Assembly: GCF_000024545.1 (NCBI RefSeq)
Contig: NC_013947.1
Coordinates: forward strand, 3,534,001-3,598,000
DNA: 64,000 nt
Direction: 5' to 3'
Origin: Stackebrandtia nassauensis DSM 44728
GTDB taxonomy: Bacteria; Actinomycetota; Actinomycetes; Mycobacteriales; Micromonosporaceae
A program made the position numbers and the translations under genes. The first letter of the stretch is position 1, and every line of letters starts with the position of its first letter. A model generated the notes under the pieces. The model did no database searches, was not told the DNA's origin, and worked only from the letters and a program-made list of their open reading frames with translations. This document shows positions 51,029-58,853 of this stretch, one piece after another.

Positions 51029-53479
51029 GTGAAAACGCAGAATGTTCTCAACCTGGATGATCTTGCCGGTCTGTTGCGACAGTTGCGCGCGTCGGCGGGC
51101 AATCCGTCGTTCCGGGAGATCCAGCGACGGGTTCGGGTGGCGCGCAAGCAGAATCACCCCCTGCTCGACGCCGTGCCGTCCCTGTCGACCGTCTACGCCT
51201 ACTTCCGCAACGGCCGCACCCGGGTGGATCCCGAGGTGGTGGTGGCCATCGCCGCCGCGCTGGGTGCCACCGACGAGGACATCCAGACCATCCGGCAGCT
51301 GTGCCAGGCGGTGCTCGACCGGTTCAACCGGACCCGGATCGTGTCCACCAAGGGCGATATCCCGGCTCCGACGGACACCTTCGTGGGACGCGGCGTCGAA
51401 CGTCGCCGCATCGCCCAGCTGGCGAACGAATCGCGGGACCAGGCCACCGTCATCGTCATCGAGGGCATGGCCGGGATCGGCAAGTCGGAGTTGGCGTTGC
51501 GCGCCGCCCAGGATCTCGCCGAGGCCGCCCGGGGCGCGCGGGTGCGGCTGTACGTGAACCTGCGCGGCTACGATCCGCACGAGCCGCCCGCCGACCCCGA
51601 CGCGGTGGTGCGGGGTTTCCTGAGCCACCTGGGGATGCCCAACTTCAAGATCGAGGCGCTCAACGCGGCCACGCGGGCGGCGCGGTACCGCGAGCTCTTG
51701 AACGCGCGCGACGCGGTGGTGGTGCTGGACAACGCCTTCGACGCCGAGCAGGTCCGGCACCTGTTGGCGCCCAGCGCCGGCACGGTGTTCCTGGTGACGA
51801 CGCGGCGCCGGTTGACCGATCTGGACTCCGCGCACCGGATGCAGCTGGACCTGTTGCCGGTCAACGACGCGCTGACGCTGTTGAACCGCTACGATCCCGC
51901 CGATCGCGTGGACAGCGCCCCGCAGTCGGCGGCGCAGCTGGTGGAGCTGTGTCGCAGGCTGCCGTTGGAGCTGGTGGCGGTGGGGCGGCAGCTGAGCGGC
52001 AAACCCGAGTGGGAACTCAGTGACCATGTGGAGCGGTTGAAGCGGATCCCGCCCTCGGAGGTGAGCCGACCGGCGCTGGCGGTGTCGTATGCCAGTCTGC
52101 GTCCCGACGAGCAGCGGGTGTTCCGGCAGCTGTCGATCCACCCGGGCCGTGAGTTCACCATGGACACGGTCGTGGCGTTGACGGATCTGGGGCGCGAGGC
52201 CACCGAGTCGGCGCTGCGGCGGCTGTCCGACGAGCATCTGTTGTCGCAGAAGGAACCCGGACGCTACGACTTCCACGACTCGATTCGGGAGTACGCGCGT
52301 TGGCTGGCCGACAGCGACGAACCCGTCAGTCGGCAGCGCGCGGCCATCGAGCGGCTGTTGGTGTACTACCTCGACCGGCTGGCCGGTTTCTCTGATGTGG
52401 ACGTCACCTGGTTCGTCGCCGAGCGCGCCAACATGTTGTCGTGTCTGCACATCGGCACCCACGACGAGTACCGCGTCAAGCTGGCCAGTGTGATGCACCG
52501 GCAGCTGCGACTGCTGGGCCACTACGCCACTGCGCGGTTGTGCAGCAACCAGCTGCTGCGGCTGGCGTATCGCGGTGGTGATCGTTCGGTCAAGGCCGAC
52601 GCGCTGGCGGGGCTGGCCGAGATCGACCGGTTGACCGGGGATCACGACGCCGCGGCGGAACTGCTCGACGAGGTCCTGACCATCCGCACCGAGCTCGGGG
52701 ATCGCAAGGGGCAGGCCGACACCATCCGGGGGCTGGCGCAGACGATCGTGGGCCGCGATTTCGACACCGCCTCACAGCGGTATCGGCGGGCGCTGGACAT
52801 CCACCGCGAGATCGGCAATCGCGTCGGTGAGGCCGAGAACCTGTGGGGCCTGCTGGAGATCGACCTGAACGTCGGTGACTTCTCCAGCGCCGAATCCTGT
52901 GCCCGGCAGGTGATCGGCATCTGCGAGGACCTGGGCAGCCAGCTGGGCTGGGCGTACGGACTCAGCGGGCTGGCCGCCGCCCTGACCGGCCAGCGTGACC
53001 TCGACGGCGCGATCGACAACTTCCAGCGGGCCTGGCGGATCTGCGAACGGATCGGCAACCGCCGGGGGATGGCCTATATCCTGCGCGGCTGGGCGCTGGC
53101 GACGGTCGCCGCCGGTGACACCGGCACCGCCTCCGAACAGCTTCACAGGGCACTGTCCATATGCACTGACATCGGCGACCGGCTGGGACAGGCCGAAAGC
53201 TACTGTGGACTCGGCGACATCTGTCTGGCGGAGTCGGATCTGGCGCAGGCCGTCGAGCACTACGAACACGCCCTGGACATCTACCGGGAGATACACGACC
53301 GCCCCTGGCAGGCGCAGGCACTGCGCGGCCTGGGAAACGCGGCCGCCGCCCGCGGCGATGTCGCCGTGGCCAGGGACTACTGGAGCCAGGCACTGGAGAT
53401 GGCCGAACCGTTCCGGCTGCCGATGGTCACCGAACTGCGGGACACGCTGAAGTCCACCGACGACGGTTCCCCTCAGTGA
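51029..53479 (+). CDS. HTH/NB-ARC/TPR transcriptional regulator upstream of the RiPP operon
   Basis: The 816-aa protein has an N-terminal HTH-like part (SLSTVYAYFRNGRTRVDPEV), an NB-ARC ATPase with Walker A GMAGIGKSEL near 150 and VVVLDNAFD, the winged segment near 340-400, and a C-terminal array of TPR repeats (several GDRKGQA-, GNRVGEA-, GDRLGQAE-type turns). Such proteins regulate secondary metabolism, often sensing a ligand on the TPR part. No SARP domain is present. The GTG at 51029 has no ribosome-binding site but fits a leaderless start; 50975 is an alternative. It lies 52 bp before the precursor promoter and is the best candidate for its activator. Confidence 0.88.
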   Translation: MKTQNVLNLDDLAGLLRQLRASAGNPSFREIQRRVRVARKQNHPLLDAVPSLSTVYAYFRNGRTRVDPEVVVAIAAALGATDEDIQTIRQLCQAVLDRFNRTRIVSTKGDIPAPTDTFVGRGVERRRIAQLANESRDQATVIVIEGMAGIGKSELALRAAQDLAEAARGARVRLYVNLRGYDPHEPPADPDAVVRGFLSHLGMPNFKIEALNAATRAARYRELLNARDAVVVLDNAFDAEQVRHLLAPSAGTVFLVTTRRRLTDLDSAHRMQLDLLPVNDALTLLNRYDPADRVDSAPQSAAQLVELCRRLPLELVAVGRQLSGKPEWELSDHVERLKRIPPSEVSRPALAVSYASLRPDEQRVFRQLSIHPGREFTMDTVVALTDLGREATESALRRLSDEHLLSQKEPGRYDFHDSIREYARWLADSDEPVSRQRAAIERLLVYYLDRLAGFSDVDVTWFVAERANMLSCLHIGTHDEYRVKLASVMHRQLRLLGHYATARLCSNQLLRLAYRGGDRSVKADALAGLAEIDRLTGDHDAAAELLDEVLTIRTELGDRKGQADTIRGLAQTIVGRDFDTASQRYRRALDIHREIGNRVGEAENLWGLLEIDLNVGDFSSAESCARQVIGICEDLGSQLGWAYGLSGLAAALTGQRDLDGAIDNFQRAWRICERIGNRRGMAYILRGWALATVAAGDTGTASEQLHRALSICTDIGDRLGQAESYCGLGDICLAESDLAQAVEHYEHALDIYREIHDRPWQAQALRGLGNAAAARGDVAVARDYWSQALEMAEPFRLPMVTELRDTLKSTDDGSPQ

Positions 53480-53531
53480 CGCTCGCCTGACCCGACGTCT
53501 TCTTCCCGTTGGCGGCCAGCCGATCGCCGGT

Positions 53532-53581
53532 GTTCGGGTTCGTTCGCGTTCGTTGGACGGACACCGCCCCGCTCGTAGCCT
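53532..53581 (+). promoter_or_regulatory. RiPP operon promoter with 10-bp direct repeats
   Basis: TTGGAC (53553-53558) and TAGCCT (53576-53581) are separated by 17 bp. Just upstream, GTTCGGGTTC and GTTCGCGTTC (53532-53551) are 10-bp direct repeats ending at the -35, the layout of an activator site. Bases 53538-53556 (GTTCGTTCGCGTTCGTTGG) match at 17 of 19 positions the elements ahead of both beta-lactamase-fold genes (19427, 60149). Confidence 0.72.
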
Positions 53582-53610
53582 CAGTGACGCGGCGCGGCGA
53601 TCCGCCGTCT

Positions 53611-53774
53611 GCGGCCATCCATGGCTAGCACTTGGCCGAGCGTTTTTCCGTATTCAAGGAGGCTCATTCATGCGCAACCGCGACTACTGAGCGAAGACCG
53701 TTTACCCACTGTGGCCATCCGTGGAGCCCACGTGGCCGGACAATCCTGTCTTTCAAGGAGATTCATATGCGCAA
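53611..53774 (+). repeat. Tandem duplication of the precursor 5' region
   Basis: The stretch from 53611 (GCGGCCATCC...) to the start codon at 53670 is repeated from 53711 (GTGGCCATCC...) to 53767. Both contain TTCAAGGAG, an ATTCAT-like spacer and ATGCGCAA. The copies are 97-100 bp apart and imperfect. Copy 1 encodes only a six-residue stub; copy 2 leads the real precursor. Confidence 0.7.
53670..53690 (+). CDS. Six-codon stub MRNRDY, relic of a precursor copy
   Basis: ATG-CGC-AAC-CGC-GAC-TAC-TGA is preceded by a perfect AAGGAGG at 7 bases. The start MRNRDY resembles the NREF unit of the real leader (MRKGNREF). It may be a decayed first precursor or a small upstream frame affecting translation of the second. 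Confidence 0.45.
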   Translation: MRNRDY

Positions 53775-53913
53775 AGGCAACCGAGAGTTCAAGAACCGGG
53801 AATTCAAGGTGAAACCCGTCGACGTGGTCCTGGGTGACCTGATGAAGGAAGTACCCGCCGCTTCGGCCCCCAAGGGCACCTGCGCCGGGTTCTACTGTCT
53901 GCCGCCTTCGTAG
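53767..53913 (+). CDS. Putative RiPP precursor peptide (48 aa)
   Basis: The peptide starts MRKGNREFKNREFK, with NREFK in perfect tandem, continues as an acidic/hydrophobic leader (VKPVDVVLGDLMKEV) and ends with APKGTCAGFYCLPPS. The VLGDLM-KEV stretch resembles lanthipeptide leaders. The tail holds one Thr and two Cys (T-C-A-G-F-Y-C), which could be dehydrated and cross-linked, and Phe, Tyr, Leu and Pro that could be hydroxylated. AAGGAG lies 6 bases before the ATG. It is the first gene of an operon with a LanM-like dehydratase and two JmjC-like proteins. The cleavage site is not known. Confidence 0.78.
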   Translation: MRKGNREFKNREFKVKPVDVVLGDLMKEVPAASAPKGTCAGFYCLPPS

Positions 53914-54005
53914 GTGGTGGTCGGGCGCGGCGGCGGTCGGGGACTCGGCTGAGCGGCGCGCCCGAACCGTTTCGGATCGGATAACCGTCCGAATTGGGGA
54001 GAGAG

Positions 54006-54036
54006 CCGTGTGGCGCCGGTATTCGGCGCCACACGG
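54006..54036 (+). terminator. Strong hairpin between precursor and dehydratase genes
   Basis: CCGTGTGGCGCC (54006-54017) pairs exactly with GGCGCCACACGG (54025-54036) around a 7-base loop, in the 152-bp gap after the precursor and 16 bp before the dehydratase ribosome-binding site. Such hairpins in RiPP operons stop most transcripts or stabilise the precursor mRNA so that peptide exceeds enzyme. There is no T-run, so it is probably leaky. Confidence 0.65.
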
Positions 54037-54065
54037 TGTATCCGAGATCTTGGAGGACACCGACC

Positions 54066-56336
54066 ATGTCGACAGCCGTCGAGCGATTGATCGCCGCCGT
54101 GGCAGCGGGCGAGGCCGACGGCATGTTCCCGCCGGTCGCCGAGCCGGGACCCGACGGCGTGCTGATGCTGTCGCGATATCCCGGTGGGCCCCAGGACGCC
54201 GAACACCTCGCCGAACTCCTTCGGCGGCCCCGGCTCGACCCGCTGGTGCGAATGCTGTCCGATCTGGACGAATGGTGTGAGGCCCGGGCACTGGAGTACG
54301 ACGACGCGATCCTGGCGCCCGGAGTGCTACGCGCGTCGAATGCCGCGCTCTTCGGTCCATTGGTGACCGAGGTGTTCACCGCTTGCGTGCTGGGCGAATC
54401 CGCCGATCTGGCGGAGTACGCGGCCACACGGCTGGAACAGCAGCAGCGCATGCTCGACGAGTTCCTCGACAGGCTGAGCCGTGATCGACTGTCGGCGTGG
54501 CCGACCGACCTGAGGTTCGGCGGCGGGGTCGAGGAGCTGGCGCTGGCGGGCGACGAGACCCACAACGGCGGCAAACGGGTGCTGCGGGTGACGATGCGCG
54601 GCGGCGGCCGGTTGGCGTACAAGCCGCGGCCCGTCGCCGGTGAGGTCCTGTTCCTGGCGACCTCCGGTTCCCATCAGGCCAGTTCGGTGTTCCGGATGCT
54701 GAACCGGCTGCCGCCGGTGTCGGGCGACGTCACCCTGCCGATCATGGCCGCGTGGCGCGGCAAGGGCTCCGACCGGAACGAGTACAGCTGGCAGGAATGG
54801 ATCGAGCCACCGCATCAGTGGGCCACGATCCGAACGTCCGGCGAGTATGGACTGGCCGCCACCCGGTTGACCGCCACCGAGGCGAGGAAGTTCTGGAACC
54901 GCGCCGGTTCGCTGGCGGGGGCGGCCTTCGCGTTCGGGATCGCCGACCTGATGGCCGGAAACGTGTTGGCGGGACGCCGGGCCGCGACCGACCCGCCGAT
55001 GTTCTATCCGGTGGATCTCGAAGTCTGCTTCACCGACACCGCCCGCCTCGCCGACACCGGGCTGCTGGCCGGTCCCGACACCGGACACCATCACGGCGGC
55101 ATCGAGGACGAGGCGCGTTGGTGTGCGCTGGAGGGCCCACGGGCGGTGTTCCACACCGGTCGCGACGGTTCGCTGGACCTGAGGGTGCGACAGCAGCCGT
55201 GGGGTCGCACCGAATCGCGCAATGTCGTGACCGACAAGCAGAACCGCGTCGGGTACGCCGGTCACCTGACGAACTTCCTGCGCGGCATGTTCGACGTGTG
55301 GACGCTGTTGAGCGCCTACCGCGACACGGTCGAGCGTTTCCTCATGCGCCATGTCGACGGTGAGGCGATGCGGGTCGTGCGCAAACCAACGGCCGAGTAT
55401 GTGCGGGAGCTGGAGCGGCGACTGCGTGGTGCCGCCCCGGAGTCCGGGGACTTCCAGGCCGATGAACTGGAACAGCTGCGGCGCTGGGATGTCCCCTATT
55501 TCGTCCACAGAGCACCCACCTCGCCCGATCCGGCGGACCTCGAGGAGCCACCGCGGTGGAGTGACCGGACGCGGAACTTCGACATGACCAGCCTGGGCGT
55601 CGCGATCCGCGACGCCGTCGAGCATGTGCGCGCGCGGTTGACGACCGAGTACCTGTCGGACGAACGCCACGGCGTCCAGGTGTTCCTGGCCGACACGGAC
55701 ATCGGTCAGGTCAGCTTCGACTGGCCCCGTCGCCGCCAGCGGATGACCTACAGCTGGGATGCCCACACCACCCGGCTGCGGGTCCGCGACCTGGCCGAGG
55801 AACCGGACCAGCTGCCGCGGGTACGGGACCGGCTGCTGCGCATCGACGACATCGACAGCAGGCTGCGCGCGCCGTGGGCCGACGGCGGGTTCACCGACGC
55901 GTCGCTTGAGGACAAGCTGCTGCGGCTCACGACCTCGGCGATGGACTGGCTGGAGAACGTCGTGGACCACTACGGCTGGCCCACCGCGGCTCTGGTGGGC
56001 GCCGACGCCAGCAACGCGGCGTGTCGACTGTTGCAGCACGCTACCGGGCCGAGCGACTTCCAGTACCGCTGTCTGGCGCTGCTGCGGCGGGCCGCCGACG
56101 ACGGTCTGGCGCCCGGTCACCAGGTCGCCTTCCTCACCGACACGTTGCGCGTCAACAGCGATCGGCCGCAGTTGTACGGGACCAAGTTCTACGAGAAGGA
56201 CGGTCGATTGGAGCCGCTGCCGATCGAGGAACCCGACACGGTCGACGACCGTCGTCGGCGAATGGGTATGCCGTCGCTGTCCGCGTACACCACGGCGATG
56301 CGCCGACGATTTCCACTACCGACATTGGAGAGATGA
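54066..56336 (+). CDS. LanM-like dehydratase without LanC cyclase, DUF6624-like C-terminus
   Basis: A 756-aa protein. Residues about 150-500 match the kinase-like LanM dehydratase: Lys186 in GRLAYKPRP, Asp294-L-M-A-G-Asn299 (the D-x-H-x-x-N loop with Met296 replacing His), Asp317 in PVDLE, and Thr442 in VRKPTAEY, the elimination region. These residues phosphorylate Ser/Thr in a peptide and eliminate phosphate. There is no LanC domain with its zinc Cys-His-Gly; instead residues about 620-745 resemble DUF6624 (HYGWPTAALVGADASNAACR, GTKF, VDDRRRRMG). GGAGG precedes the ATG. The gene overlaps the next by one base (TGATG). Confidence 0.82.
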   Translation: MSTAVERLIAAVAAGEADGMFPPVAEPGPDGVLMLSRYPGGPQDAEHLAELLRRPRLDPLVRMLSDLDEWCEARALEYDDAILAPGVLRASNAALFGPLVTEVFTACVLGESADLAEYAATRLEQQQRMLDEFLDRLSRDRLSAWPTDLRFGGGVEELALAGDETHNGGKRVLRVTMRGGGRLAYKPRPVAGEVLFLATSGSHQASSVFRMLNRLPPVSGDVTLPIMAAWRGKGSDRNEYSWQEWIEPPHQWATIRTSGEYGLAATRLTATEARKFWNRAGSLAGAAFAFGIADLMAGNVLAGRRAATDPPMFYPVDLEVCFTDTARLADTGLLAGPDTGHHHGGIEDEARWCALEGPRAVFHTGRDGSLDLRVRQQPWGRTESRNVVTDKQNRVGYAGHLTNFLRGMFDVWTLLSAYRDTVERFLMRHVDGEAMRVVRKPTAEYVRELERRLRGAAPESGDFQADELEQLRRWDVPYFVHRAPTSPDPADLEEPPRWSDRTRNFDMTSLGVAIRDAVEHVRARLTTEYLSDERHGVQVFLADTDIGQVSFDWPRRRQRMTYSWDAHTTRLRVRDLAEEPDQLPRVRDRLLRIDDIDSRLRAPWADGGFTDASLEDKLLRLTTSAMDWLENVVDHYGWPTAALVGADASNAACRLLQHATGPSDFQYRCLALLRRAADDGLAPGHQVAFLTDTLRVNSDRPQLYGTKFYEKDGRLEPLPIEEPDTVDDRRRRMGMPSLSAYTTAMRRRFPLPTLER

Positions 56337-57520
56337 TGGACGACTGGATCGCAAGCGTCAGCAAGGGCTGGCGGACGCAGCCGGTCCATGTTCCCCACGC
56401 GTGGCACGACCCGCCACTGGATCCCGACCGGCTCTTCGCACTGACGGTGCGGGCGAGTCTGCCGTTTCGCGCGGGCTTTCGGTTCCAGGCCGTCACCGAC
56501 GTGCGGTTCTCCACCGCCACCGGGATCATCTCGGCTCCCGGTGACCTGCTGCCGGACGACTCGGACGCCAACTGGGAGGCGTATCGGCGGCGGCTGCCCG
56601 ACGACATCACCGGGCCGGGTTTCCGGATTACGGTGACGCAGCCACTGTGGCTGGACTTCCCGTTGTGGTCACGGGTACGCGACCTTGTTCGTCCACTATG
56701 GGAGTCGGTGGGATACCCGGTGCTTCCCGTCGCCGCCGAGATCAACCACGGCGGCGGCCACCGCACGGGGCACCCGCCGCTTCGCGACTCCGGCAACGCG
56801 GTGCTCACCTTCGTGTTGCGGGGTCGACTGACCACACAGGTCTTCGAGTCCGACGCGCCGGACGAACCGGCCGCCGAGAAGTGGGACACGAGCACGGGCG
56901 GCGTTGTCTACCTTCCGGCGGGCACGCGGTTCGCCGACAACCACGACGCCGACTGCGTGACATTGCGGCTGCGGATTCCGGCCGACCGCAGGCTCGCGTC
57001 CGCCTCGGTCTTCGATCTGGTCAACAACATGATCGACTCGCGGCGCATCAGCGACAAGGTGCCCTACGTGGATCAGGACGCGTTGCGCTACGACCACGGC
57101 GGACTGGCCACGGTCCCGGGCCTGGCCGACACCGGGCACGCCTTCCGTGAGCTGGTGGCCACCTCGAACCTTCCGCGCATCATGCGGATCCTGTGGACCC
57201 GTCGGGTCAGCGCCTGCGGCCTCGAACCGGCGCCCGCGCCCCGGCACGAGATCTCGCTCTACCGGGAGCAACTGGTGCGGCTGCGCGAACAGCCGGTGCG
57301 GATGCCGCAGGCCGACGACAGTGCGATGTGGGCGGTCAACGGCCACGTGTTCGCCGTGGAGGGCAGCGCCGCCGACCACATCCTCGACCGCCTGCGCGGT
57401 GGTGAGGCGGTGCGGGTCGGTGCGCTGTGGGGCCAGGCGGGTCCCACCGGTGGCATCACGGCGCTGCTGAGCAAACTCCATGCCCTGCGCGGCATCGACC
57501 TGGTGAAGGAGAACGGATGA
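56336..57520 (+). CDS. JmjC-like cupin protein without intact iron ligands
   Basis: The 394-aa protein aligns with its neighbour over the cupin core, but at the HxD site it has L-R-D (HPPLRDSGNAVL) and the second His position (TRFADNHD) is altered, so Fe(II) binding is doubtful. The C-terminal 80 residues (MWAVNGHVFAVEGSAA to LLSKLHALRGIDLV) look like a winged helix. Possible roles are peptide recognition or partner of the active JmjC enzyme. It is coupled to the dehydratase gene by overlap and to the next gene by ATGA. Confidence 0.72.
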   Translation: MDDWIASVSKGWRTQPVHVPHAWHDPPLDPDRLFALTVRASLPFRAGFRFQAVTDVRFSTATGIISAPGDLLPDDSDANWEAYRRRLPDDITGPGFRITVTQPLWLDFPLWSRVRDLVRPLWESVGYPVLPVAAEINHGGGHRTGHPPLRDSGNAVLTFVLRGRLTTQVFESDAPDEPAAEKWDTSTGGVVYLPAGTRFADNHDADCVTLRLRIPADRRLASASVFDLVNNMIDSRRISDKVPYVDQDALRYDHGGLATVPGLADTGHAFRELVATSNLPRIMRILWTRRVSACGLEPAPAPRHEISLYREQLVRLREQPVRMPQADDSAMWAVNGHVFAVEGSAADHILDRLRGGEAVRVGALWGQAGPTGGITALLSKLHALRGIDLVKENG

Positions 57521-58779
57521 AGAGCATCGACAAGGTCCCAGTGGAGACCCACTTCGACTGGGAGCACTTCGCCGGGAACTACTGGAACCAGCGGCCGGTC
57601 CTCTACAGGGCAGTTGCCGAACCGCCCTTCGAGGTCGGCGAGGTGTTCGCCGCGACGGCCAACGCGTGCGCGCCGGTATCGAACGGAGCCGTGCCGTCCG
57701 GGGTGCAGTTGACGGTGGAGCGCGAGCAACAGCGCGTCCCCGGCGATCTGCTGCCTGCCGCGTCCGACCGGGACTTCGACGGCTACCAGGACCGGGTCAC
57801 CGCCGCGCTGGACGGCAGGCGGTACGCCCTGACGATCAACGCGTTCCACAGTCACGAGTGGCGGTTGTGGCACCGGGAACGCCGGTTCTACCGGCGCCTG
57901 TGGGACCACGTCGGTATCCCGTCGACCAGCGCCATCACGACGATGTTCCACGGCACCTACGAGCACAGTCCCGTCGGAGTCCACAAGGACAGGTTCGCCA
58001 CGTTCATGTTCGGGCTCAAGGGCGACAAGCGAATGCGGTTCTGGTCCCGCAAACCGTGGACCGAGGATGTCAGTTCGGTCGTCGACTACGCCGAATACCT
58101 GCCCAGTTCCTTCGTGGTCGAGGTCGAACCCGGTGACCTGTTGTACTGGCCGTCCACCTACTTCCACGTCGGGGAGAGCGGCGGCGCCCCGGCCACCAGC
58201 GTCAACGTCGGTGTCCCGCACGACGAACACCGCGCGGTCTACGACACGCAGAAGTTCTTCGCCGACATCGACCGCGACGTCTTCACCGGCGTCACCCCCG
58301 TCAGCGCCGCGATGCCCGCTGTCCCCGTCGATCTGGAGGCGACCGGCCCCGACGCGGACGGACTGCTGCCCGACGCGGTCCCGGAACCGTTGCGGTTCGC
58401 CGCGGAGGTACTGCGGCAGTCGCTGGATGACCAGCGGCTGGACGAACGGATCGCACGCGCGTCGCTGACCTGTGTCAGTGCCGAGGGGCTCGAACCGCCG
58501 CCTTCGCCCCGGCCGCGGCGGCCGCTCGCCGACGCCGATGTGATCCACGCCGAACCCGAGGTCAACGTCACCTGGACCGACCGCGACGTGCACGGCCGGA
58601 TGGTGTCGGTGAACGGGCACACGCTGACCACCACGATGGAGCCGTCGCGGCTGCGCGGTCTGCTGCGCGCGCTTCGGGCCCCGTCCCCGGTGTCGGAGCT
58701 GCTGCGAGACCACGAATCCGAGGCGCGCAACGTGTTGGAGACGCTGGAGAGCTTCGGCGGTATCCGTCGGGCCGACTGA
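57517..58779 (+). CDS. JmjC-domain Fe(II)/2-oxoglutarate hydroxylase
   Basis: The 420-aa protein starts FDWEHFAGNYWNQRPVLYR, a typical JmjC N-terminus. It keeps the iron triad: His and Asp in SPVGVHKDRFATFMFG and His in PSTYFHVGES, with Lys/Arg near KGDKRMRFW for 2-oxoglutarate. A C-terminal winged-helix-like region (VNGHTLTTTMEPSRLRGLLR) follows. In this operon the natural substrate is the precursor peptide, hydroxylated at Phe, Tyr, Leu or Pro, which is inference. AAGGAGAACGG precedes the ATG and it overlaps the preceding gene by 4 bp. It ends before a strong terminator. Confidence 0.85.
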   Translation: MKSIDKVPVETHFDWEHFAGNYWNQRPVLYRAVAEPPFEVGEVFAATANACAPVSNGAVPSGVQLTVEREQQRVPGDLLPAASDRDFDGYQDRVTAALDGRRYALTINAFHSHEWRLWHRERRFYRRLWDHVGIPSTSAITTMFHGTYEHSPVGVHKDRFATFMFGLKGDKRMRFWSRKPWTEDVSSVVDYAEYLPSSFVVEVEPGDLLYWPSTYFHVGESGGAPATSVNVGVPHDEHRAVYDTQKFFADIDRDVFTGVTPVSAAMPAVPVDLEATGPDADGLLPDAVPEPLRFAAEVLRQSLDDQRLDERIARASLTCVSAEGLEPPPSPRPRRPLADADVIHAEPEVNVTWTDRDVHGRMVSVNGHTLTTTMEPSRLRGLLRALRAPSPVSELLRDHESEARNVLETLESFGGIRRAD

Positions 58780-58789
58780 CACAGGCAGG

Positions 58790-58838
58790 CCAAAGGGCCG
58801 GTTCACAGGAACGCATAAGCTGTGAACCGGCCCTTTGG
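58790..58838. terminator. Strong bidirectional terminator, near twin of the one at 18082
   Basis: CCAAAGGGCCGGTTCACAG (58790-58808) pairs over 19 bases with CTGTGAACCGGCCCTTTGG (58820-58838), 11-base loop. It ends both the RiPP operon and the convergent beta-lactamase-fold gene. The core AAGGGCCGGTTCACAG and its complement recur at 18082-18125. Confidence 0.92.
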
Positions 58839-58853
58839 GGAGGGGGCGGGGAA

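Noticed and set aside
53491-53610. An additional precursor gene between the regulator and the stub
   Set aside because: No frame with a ribosome-binding site and Cys-containing tail was found; the stretch holds the promoter and direct repeats only.
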